DNA of 37,392 bases from Bacteroidales bacterium (GTDB taxonomy: Bacteria; Bacteroidota; Bacteroidia; Bacteroidales; P3): assembly GCA_017501495.1 (NCBI GenBank), contig JAFVWV010000066.1, positions 1-37,392 on the forward strand, in the 5' to 3' direction. Each line of letters starts with the position of its first letter. Position 1 is the stretch's first letter. The notes under the pieces are model-generated. The model did no database searches. It was given only the letters and a program-made list of their open reading frames with translations, and had not been told where the DNA came from. Below, one piece after another: positions 32,078 to 37,392 of this stretch. Made by a program: the position numbers and the translations under genes.

Positions 32078-32733
32078 ACAATCTCTGCTATGGGGCTGAT
32101 GCCGTTCTTCACCTTGTCTTGCAGGCCGACGTTGATCGGAAAGTCGAGCGGCAGGAAGATGTCCACCCTCGAGCCGAATTTGATGAAGCCCAGCTCCTGA
32201 TTTTGCTTCACTGTGGTGTTCTCCTTGGCGTAGCACACTATGCGGCGGGCCATCACACCCGCCACCTGGCGCATCAGTATCTTTTGTCCGCCGGGCAGCC
32301 GCATGCCTATCTCGGTGCGCTCGTTGAGGTCGCTGCTCTTGGGATATGAGGCCACAAAATAGTTGCCGCGGCGGTATTTGACATACTCCACAGTGCCGTC
32401 GCACGGGTAGCGGTTCACATGTACGTCGGTGGCGCTCATGAAGATGCTCACCTGTATGCAGTCGCAGCCCATATAGTTTTTCTCATATACCTGCTCGATG
32501 GCCACTATCGTGCCGTCGGCAGGCGAGATGAGTTCGCCGCCGCTATCGGTGAATATGCGTCTCGGAATACGGAAGAAAGATGTCACCGCAAGGTCGAAAA
32601 GCAGCAGCAGGCACATGAAAAGATAGTGGAAAAAGGTCCAGTGGTTGACCATGAATATCATCGCTATCCATATCGCCGCCGTCACGCCGAGCGTGAGAAA
32701 GATTATTTTTTTGCCTTCGCGGTGTATTTTCAT
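32074..32733 (-). CDS. psd: Phosphatidylserine decarboxylase
   Basis: Makes phosphatidylethanolamine from phosphatidylserine at the inner membrane. The 219-residue proenzyme has two N-terminal membrane segments (residues about 10-50), SPADGTIV, and VHVNRYPCDGTV. The self-cleavage site is the Gly-Ser in LGFIKFGSRVDIF, where Ser becomes the pyruvoyl group. The short form is the Bacteroidota/archaeal-type Psd. The start at 32733 (MKIHREGKK) overlaps the cdsA stop by 4 bp. Placement after cdsA links CDP-diacylglycerol supply to aminophospholipid synthesis. Confidence 0.93.
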   Translation of the reverse strand: MKIHREGKKIIFLTLGVTAAIWIAMIFMVNHWTFFHYLFMCLLLLFDLAVTSFFRIPRRIFTDSGGELISPADGTIVAIEQVYEKNYMGCDCIQVSIFMSATDVHVNRYPCDGTVEYVKYRRGNYFVASYPKSSDLNERTEIGMRLPGGQKILMRQVAGVMARRIVCYAKENTTVKQNQELGFIKFGSRVDIFLPLDFPINVGLQDKVKNGISPIAEIV

Positions 32734-33581
32734 AACTGTACAAATAATAAGAGGTAAACATAAACCAGAGGCGTCGCCACAAGGAGACTGTCGAAGCGGT
32801 CGAGGAAGCCGCCGTGGCCGGGCATGATGGAACCGCTGTCTTTCACCCCGACGCTGCGCTTGAGCATGCTCTCTACGAGGTCGCCGAGTGTGTCTACCAC
32901 GCTGCAGATGAAGCCCAGCACCAGCCAGTGGTACCATGCAATGGCGCTGTTGAAAAGCGGCCCCACAAAGACGGCCACCAGCAAGGTGACGACAACACCT
33001 ATGGCTGTCCCTTCCCACGTCTTGCCGGGCGAATGGCGCTCCCACATCTTGTGCTTGCCAAGCAATGAGCCGCCCATGTAGGCCCCGTTGTCGTTCATCC
33101 ACACCATTATGAGCACCATCACCAGTACATTGTACGGACTGTTGTGCAGCATCGGCATCAGTCCGAGCGGTATGGCGGCATAGAGCATCGGCAACATCGT
33201 GTAGGCTGCATCGCGGAAAGGCTGTTCGCTGTGGTACCACAGCTGTACGATGGCCACGATGGCAAACAGGGCAGGGAAGACCGTGTAGACCACCATCGTC
33301 GTGGCAAATCCAAGGGCGACATTCATCACCGGTATCAGGGCCAGCGCCGCAGTGGCAGCAAATGAGAGGAAGTAGCCCAGCGGCTTGCAGGGAGTCGCAC
33401 CCTGACGCTCGACGATACGGAAAAACTCAAAGGTGCAGCCGCACGACACAAAAAGCAGGAAGGCGGCAAGGATAATGCCGCCTATGGTCTTGTCGCCCAG
33501 CAATGCACCGCTATAGATGCATCCGAGAAACAACACTACATAAACCACTGCGCTCGCTGCGCGTGTCCAAAAGTTCTTCAT
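32730..33581 (-). CDS. cdsA: Phosphatidate cytidylyltransferase
   Basis: Makes CDP-diacylglycerol from phosphatidate and CTP, the branch point of phospholipid synthesis. The 283-residue protein has about eight membrane segments. The family signature near the C terminus reads SMLKRSVGVKDSGSIMPGHG then GFLDRFDS (conserved Lys, Arg, Lys-Asp, HGG, DR-D). The start overlaps the ftsH stop by 4 bp (33578-33581) and psd overlaps its end. Confidence 0.95.
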   Translation of the reverse strand: MKNFWTRAASAVVYVVLFLGCIYSGALLGDKTIGGIILAAFLLFVSCGCTFEFFRIVERQGATPCKPLGYFLSFAATAALALIPVMNVALGFATTMVVYTVFPALFAIVAIVQLWYHSEQPFRDAAYTMLPMLYAAIPLGLMPMLHNSPYNVLVMVLIMVWMNDNGAYMGGSLLGKHKMWERHSPGKTWEGTAIGVVVTLLVAVFVGPLFNSAIAWYHWLVLGFICSVVDTLGDLVESMLKRSVGVKDSGSIMPGHGGFLDRFDSLLVATPLVYVYLLLFVQL

Positions 33582-35650
33582 ACCTCTTCGAAGTCTTTGT
33601 TGTCAACTGTATCTTCTGCCGGTTCGTTCTCTCCGGGTTCGACAGGGGCTGTCATTTCGTCGGTCTCAGTCGTGTCCCATGGGCGCGGACCGTAGATGCG
33701 CTCCAGGTCTTCGCGGAAGAGCACCTCTTTCTCGTAGAGCTGAGTGGCCAGCTGGTCGAGCTGCTCGCGATGGCTCAGCAACAGCTCTTTGGCTTTGGCG
33801 TAGGCCTCCTCCACCATGCGTTTCACCTCGCGGTCGATGGTTTCGGCGGTCTTCTCGCTGAAGGGCTTGGTGATGCCGAAGTCGCTCTGTCCGGTGCTGT
33901 CGTAGAAGCTGATGTTGCCCACCTCGGGGCTCATGCCGTAGTATGTCACCAAAGCCTGGGCCATCTTGGTGGCGCGCTCTATGTCGTTCAGTGCGCCTGT
34001 GCTTATTTTGCCATATACAATTTCCTCCGATGCACGTCCGGCCATGAGCGATGTCATTTCGTCGAACATCTGCTCGTATGTGGTGATCTGGCGCTCTTCC
34101 GGCAGATACCATGCGGCACCGAGGGCTTTGCCGCGAGGCACGATGGTGACTTTCACCAGCGGGTTGGCCCAACGCAGCAGCCAGCTGACCGAGGCGTGTC
34201 CGCTCTCGTGGTAGGCTATGGTGTGCTTTTCCTGGTCGGTGAGCACCTTGGTGCGCTTCTCCAATCCGCCGACGATGCGGTCGACGGCATCGAGGAAGTC
34301 CTGCTTGTCGATCTGCGTCTTGTTTTTGCGTGCGGCGCAGAGCGCGGCTTCGTTGCACACATTGGCAATGTCGGCACCCGAGAAGCCGGGGGTCTGCTTG
34401 GCCAGAAAGTCGCGGTCGACGTGCTGGTCGCTCGAAGGCTCGTTGTTGAGCTTCAGGTGTTTCATATGCACGGCGAATATGGCCTTGCGTTCCTCGAGGT
34501 CGGGCAGCTCGACGTATATCTGGCGGTCGAAGCGGCCGGCGCGCAGAAGGGCTTTGTCGAGCACGTCGGCTCGGTTGGTGGCGGCCATCACTATGACGTT
34601 GGTCGTGCTCGAAAAGCCGTCCATCTCGGTCAGCAGCTGGTTGAGGGTGCTCTCGCGTTCGTCGTTTCCGCCTGTGATGCCGTTCTTGCCACGTGCACGT
34701 CCAACGGCGTCGATTTCGTCGATGAACACTATGCAGGGGCTTTTCTTTTTGGCTTCTTCGAAGAGGCCGCGCACACGGGAGGCTCCGACACCGACAAACA
34801 TCTCCACGAAGTCGGATCCGCTCATGCTGAAGAAGGGCACTCCTGCCTCGCCGGCCACAGCCTTGGCCAGGAGGGTTTTACCGGTGCCTGGAGGGCCTAC
34901 GAGCAGCACGCCTTTCGGTATTTTGCCGCCGAGGTCGGTGTATCGCTTGGGGTTTTTCAGAAAGTCCACGACTTCCATCACCTCTTCTTTGGCTCCTGCC
35001 AATCCGGCCACGTCCTTGAAGGTGACATTGTTCTGCTTGGTGGCGTCGTATTGCTTGACATTGCTGCGGCCCATGCCGAATATACCGCCGAATCCGCCTC
35101 CGCCGTCGCCACCCATCTGGCGGCGTGTCCAGATGTTCATCAGCCAGAAGAAGAATATCAGCATCAGCAGCGGGCCGAAGAATACCATGAGCTCGCGCAG
35201 CGTGTTGCTTTGCTTTTCAATCTTGTAGCTGATGTGTTCGCCGGTCTTCTCCTCGACGATGGCGAGCTCTTTGTCGAAGTGCTCGAAGTTGCCGATGTTG
35301 TAGACGTAGACTCCTTGCGGTCCTTGCGCTCCGGTGATGGTGCGGCTTATGAGGTTGCCGTAGCTGGCGGTGTCGCGGCTCACGGCTTCGCGCTTCATGT
35401 GTATCTCGGCCACCTCTTCGTTGATTACGGTGATGCTTTCGTAGTCGTGGCGTTCGAGTATGGGCTGCAGCTTGTCCCACGTGATGGGCACCTTGCCTGC
35501 CGAACCTGAACCGCCGCCAAGCAGCAGCCATACGATGGCGAAGATGAGCACGCTGTACACAAACGGCATGATCTTCGGCCGCTTCGGCTTGTTGCCGTTG
35601 CCCATGGGCTGGCGGGGTTGTTTGGGTTGTTGTCTATCTTGTTCTGCCAT
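33578..35650 (-). CDS. ftsH: ATP-dependent zinc metalloprotease FtsH
   Basis: Membrane-bound AAA+ protease that degrades damaged or unassembled membrane proteins and regulatory proteins. The 690-residue protein has an N-terminal membrane segment near residues 27-45, a periplasmic domain, and a second segment near 135-160. The AAA+ module has Walker A GPPGTGKT near 250, Walker [12 protein letters not shown], and a second region of homology with [20 protein letters not shown]. The zinc site is HESGH near 480; most FtsH proteins have HEAGH, and the change leaves both His and Glu in place. The C terminus is acidic and rich in Glu, Pro and Thr. Part of the ftsH-cdsA-psd run. Confidence 0.96.
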   Translation of the reverse strand: MAEQDRQQPKQPRQPMGNGNKPKRPKIMPFVYSVLIFAIVWLLLGGGSGSAGKVPITWDKLQPILERHDYESITVINEEVAEIHMKREAVSRDTASYGNLISRTITGAQGPQGVYVYNIGNFEHFDKELAIVEEKTGEHISYKIEKQSNTLRELMVFFGPLLMLIFFFWLMNIWTRRQMGGDGGGGFGGIFGMGRSNVKQYDATKQNNVTFKDVAGLAGAKEEVMEVVDFLKNPKRYTDLGGKIPKGVLLVGPPGTGKTLLAKAVAGEAGVPFFSMSGSDFVEMFVGVGASRVRGLFEEAKKKSPCIVFIDEIDAVGRARGKNGITGGNDERESTLNQLLTEMDGFSSTTNVIVMAATNRADVLDKALLRAGRFDRQIYVELPDLEERKAIFAVHMKHLKLNNEPSSDQHVDRDFLAKQTPGFSGADIANVCNEAALCAARKNKTQIDKQDFLDAVDRIVGGLEKRTKVLTDQEKHTIAYHESGHASVSWLLRWANPLVKVTIVPRGKALGAAWYLPEERQITTYEQMFDEMTSLMAGRASEEIVYGKISTGALNDIERATKMAQALVTYYGMSPEVGNISFYDSTGQSDFGITKPFSEKTAETIDREVKRMVEEAYAKAKELLLSHREQLDQLATQLYEKEVLFREDLERIYGPRPWDTTETDEMTAPVEPGENEPAEDTVDNKDFEEV

Positions 35651-35682
35651 GGTTCAATTTGCGTATATTAGCCAAGTGTCGG

Positions 35683-36051
35683 TCATTTAGTTGAGATACT
35701 CACCTCTTCGCCGTCGCTCCACAGTTCGTCGAGTCGGTAGAACTGGCGTTTTTCTTTCTGGAAGATGTGCACCACCACGTCGAAGTAGTCCATCAGTATC
35801 CATTCGGCGTTTTGGTAGCCTTCTACCTTGTGTGGGCCCATGCCGGTGGCTTTCTTGACTGTCTCGTGCACGGCGTCGCTCATCGCGCTTACGTGCGACG
35901 GCACGTTGCCGCTCGCTATCACAAAGTATTCGGCCGGTGCGCCGTGTACCTTGCGCAGGTCGAGTATGCGCACATCTATGCCTTTTTTCTCGTCGAGGGT
36001 CTGTGCGGCCAGCCGGGCCAGCACCAGCGATTCTTTTTCTTTATTGGTCAT
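35683..36051 (-). CDS. rsfS: Ribosome silencing factor RsfS
   Basis: Binds ribosomal protein uL14 and blocks joining of the 30S and 50S subunits in starving cells. The 122-residue protein matches the RsfS/Iojap family: DEKKGIDVRILDLRK, YFVIASGNVPSHVSAMSD, and PHKVEGYQNAEWILMDYFDVVVHIFQ (the family's most conserved stretch). The start overlaps the tsaE stop by 4 bp and ftsH begins 32 bases downstream, a neighbour order usual in Bacteroidota. Confidence 0.94.
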   Translation of the reverse strand: MTNKEKESLVLARLAAQTLDEKKGIDVRILDLRKVHGAPAEYFVIASGNVPSHVSAMSDAVHETVKKATGMGPHKVEGYQNAEWILMDYFDVVVHIFQKEKRQFYRLDELWSDGEEVSISTK

Positions 36052-36470
36052 TGTTCTATTTTGTTCGCGGTCAGTGTTCTTGTTCCGTCGTTTTCTGTTA
36101 TCTCCACTCTCACATAGCTCTCAGGCAGCAGCTCTTCTATCTTCTCGGTCCATTCGGTGAAGCAGTAGCATCCGCTGTAGAAGTACTCTTCATAGCCTAT
36201 GTCGTAGGCCTCGGCCACCGACTTCATGCGGTAGAAGTCGAAGTGGTAGACCGGCTCGCCGTCGCCGCTGGTGTATTCGTTGACGATGGCAAAGGTGGGG
36301 CTGCACACGTTGTCGGCCACACCAAGCCCGGCGCATAGCTCTTTGATGAGGGTCGTCTTGCCGACACCCATCTTGCCGAAGAAGGCGAAGAAGCGGTCTT
36401 CCGGATATGTCCCCAGCAATTTCCGTGCCACTTCGGGCAGCTCTGCCACACTATGAATAACAGTCTCCAT
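36048..36470 (-). CDS. tsaE: tRNA threonylcarbamoyladenosine ATPase TsaE
   Basis: ATPase partner of TsaB and TsaD in making t6A37 on ANN-decoding tRNAs. The 140-residue protein has Walker A GKMGVGKTTLIKELCAGLG near residues 32-50, then SPTFAIVNEY, and HFDFYRMKSVAEAYDIGYEEY with the conserved Asp/Tyr-Arg motif. A late YCFTEWTEKIEELLP includes the family Glu-Trp. Length and motifs are normal. It lies downstream of the DUF4293 gene, separated by 34 bases that hold an 8-bp tandem repeat. Confidence 0.94.
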   Translation of the reverse strand: METVIHSVAELPEVARKLLGTYPEDRFFAFFGKMGVGKTTLIKELCAGLGVADNVCSPTFAIVNEYTSGDGEPVYHFDFYRMKSVAEAYDIGYEEYFYSGCYCFTEWTEKIEELLPESYVRVEITENDGTRTLTANKIEQ

Positions 36471-36478
36471 TATATCAA

Positions 36479-36502
36479 CTTGTCAAACTGTCAATTTGTC
36501 AA
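36479..36502. repeat. TGTCAA 8-bp tandem repeat
   Basis: Three units of 8 bp (CTTGTCAA, ACTGTCAA, TTTGTCAA) fill most of the gap between the DUF4293 and tsaE genes. The tract ends two bases before the DUF4293 stop codon. Confidence 0.75.
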
Positions 36503-36504
36503 TC

Positions 36505-37047
36505 CTATCTCAGCCTGTCGGCGGCGCGCACCTTCATCTCGTCTTTTTTGATGCTGCGGTGCGCCAGAAGGAAGAATACGATGGCCACGATCGGCGCGTA
36601 GGCGCCGGCATGCCAGGTGATGCCCATGTCTGCGGTGGCCATGGTCTGGGCGATGGTTTTGCTGTAGGCGTCGACGGCCCAGAAGAAGAGCAGGAAGACG
36701 TAGACCACGTCGAGCAGGAAGGCCACGGCAACCACGCGCATCTGCCGCACGCGGTTTTTGTAGAGGAAGATGCTGGCTATGGCTATGACGGCCACGACGA
36801 CGGCCAGCACCGTCAGCGGCCAGGTCTTGAAGCCGCTCACTTTCTGGCTGTATTCAATCACCGGTGCGCCGGTAATCATCTGGTTCATCATCTCGGGCGC
36901 GTCTTTGGCTACGAGGTTGAGCGATGCTTCGACGGTCTGTCCAGTCTGTTCGACGGTGGCGTGGTATTCGGCTGTGGGCACAAGGAAGCACAGCGCCATG
37001 CAGCATGCTGCCAGCACCAGCCAAAAGCTTTGGATTCTCTGTATCAT
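36505..37047 (-). CDS. DUF4293 membrane protein
   Basis: A 180-residue integral membrane protein with four hydrophobic segments (near residues 6-26, 77-95, 102-124 and 150-166). It opens with MIQRIQSFWLVLAACCMAL, the characteristic start of DUF4293 proteins, which are nearly confined to Bacteroidota and of unknown function. The ATG at 37047 is chosen because it gives this family start; an upstream in-frame codon would add 18 residues of no family resemblance. The C-terminal tail is basic. Confidence 0.87.
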   Translation of the reverse strand: MIQRIQSFWLVLAACCMALCFLVPTAEYHATVEQTGQTVEASLNLVAKDAPEMMNQMITGAPVIEYSQKVSGFKTWPLTVLAVVVAVIAIASIFLYKNRVRQMRVVAVAFLLDVVYVFLLFFWAVDAYSKTIAQTMATADMGITWHAGAYAPIVAIVFFLLAHRSIKKDEMKVRAADRLR

Positions 37048-37105
37048 TGTCGTTGTCTGTTTGTCTTTGTGAGTGTATTGTTGCCAAGCGCTGGCCGCCA
37101 ATCGC

Positions 37106-37392
37106 TTATTCGATCGGCAGGTCTTGCGGCTTGCGCGTTTTCTTGATGACGGTGGCGTTTTTGATATACATGAAGCCCGGGTTGCCGCGCATCATGGTCT
37201 CGATGGCGGTGGCGTCGGCGAAGACGTAGTCGAGGCCCGAGATGTCGTTCTCGGCCAGCCAGGCCTGCACCTCTTCGGGCAGGGCCGAGGTCAGCAGCAG
37301 TATGCGTACACCGTTGTCTTCGGCCATGGTCAGGGCCATGCGCAGCGCGCGGACGCCCTTCTCGTCCACTTTTTCGATGTGGTGTATGGTGG
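37106..37392 (-). CDS. C-terminal part of a DoxX-type membrane protein (partial)
   Basis: The reading frame is open to the right edge (beginning TIHHIEKVDEKGVRAL), so the start is outside the window and only about 95 residues are seen. The visible part resembles the C-terminal soluble domain of Bacteroidota DoxX-family proteins: LLTSALPEEVQAWL, DYVFADATAIETMMRGNPGFMYIKNATVIKK, and a late DLPIE. That domain has a thioredoxin-like layout without an obvious CxxC here. The assignment is by memory of the family pattern (RSNPGLxLLKDG), so it is moderate. Confidence 0.65.
   Translation of the reverse strand, partial: TIHHIEKVDEKGVRALRMALTMAEDNGVRILLLTSALPEEVQAWLAENDISGLDYVFADATAIETMMRGNPGFMYIKNATVIKKTRKPQDLPIE

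Noticed and set aside
32078-32404. Extended N terminus of the pseudouridine synthase frame
   Set aside because: It overlaps psd coding sequence out of frame and has no family resemblance; the ATGA overlap at 32074-32077 marks the true start.
33578-35650. FtsH zinc motif HESGH as a sign of an inactive protease
   Set aside because: Both His and the catalytic Glu of HExxH are kept; Ala to Ser at a variable position is not expected to abolish activity.

Overview
The window is a gene-dense, G+C-rich chromosomal segment from a member of the order Bacteroidales (phylum Bacteroidota). Four things support this. Two secreted proteins end in type IX secretion (Por) sorting domains, and one of them is a gingipain-type C25 peptidase. 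An Omp28-family protein and DUF4293 and DUF4298 proteins are present. The promoters are of the Bacteroidota TTTG-N19/21-TAnnTTTG kind. Start codons lie behind A-rich leaders without Shine-Dalgarno sequences. Genus cannot be assigned. Nothing here indicates a prophage, conjugative element, insertion sequence or CRISPR array.

Layout. Positions 1-8702 are read on the + strand: an Omp28-like T9SS cargo protein, then a tight run (small secreted protein, nadD, an AsmA/DUF748-like protein, topoisomerase IV subunit parE), then an acidic conserved protein and an outer-membrane beta-barrel protein. A bidirectional terminator at 8722-8759 separates this from the rest, which is almost entirely on the - strand. 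In order of increasing coordinate this is serS, a small lipoprotein, tRNA-Ser(UGA), dipeptidase pepD, a 1549-residue exonuclease-RecQ-UvrD fusion helicase, a His/Asp-rich COG0523 metallochaperone GTPase, a DUF3298 lipoprotein, an aldose-1-epimerase-like protein, a repeat-filled gap holding the stump of a tfoX gene, an acyl-ACP thioesterase, a DUF4298-flavin reductase fusion, gamma- and beta-carbonic anhydrases side by side, a GNAT acetyltransferase, purL, and a PlsC-like acyltransferase. Last comes a housekeeping cluster, transcribed as DUF4293 - tsaE - rsfS - ftsH - cdsA - psd - RluA-type pseudouridine synthase - C25 peptidase, in which most junctions are 4-bp ATGA overlaps. The 5'-truncated end of a DoxX-type membrane protein lies at the right edge.

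The most unusual content is in the repeats. First, two copies of a 129-bp element (10913-11041 and 28750-28878) lie 17.7 kb apart in opposite orientation. They match at 117 of 129 positions, and each is an imperfect palindrome built of 11-bp GTACA-containing units. Second, short tandem tracts with periods of 7, 8 or 9 bp occur both between genes and inside genes in open frame. The heptamer CTTTCCA occurs in pepD, in the COG0523 GTPase and twice in purL, each time adding a near-identical peptide (SGKWKVES-like). purL also carries a second heptamer family and a 9-bp tract. In the gap at 20597-20733 three such tracts lie end to end, and one abuts the point where the tfoX reading frame is cut off. 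Together these suggest a genome-wide process that seeds and spreads short tandem repeats, tolerated in protein linkers and sometimes destructive to genes.
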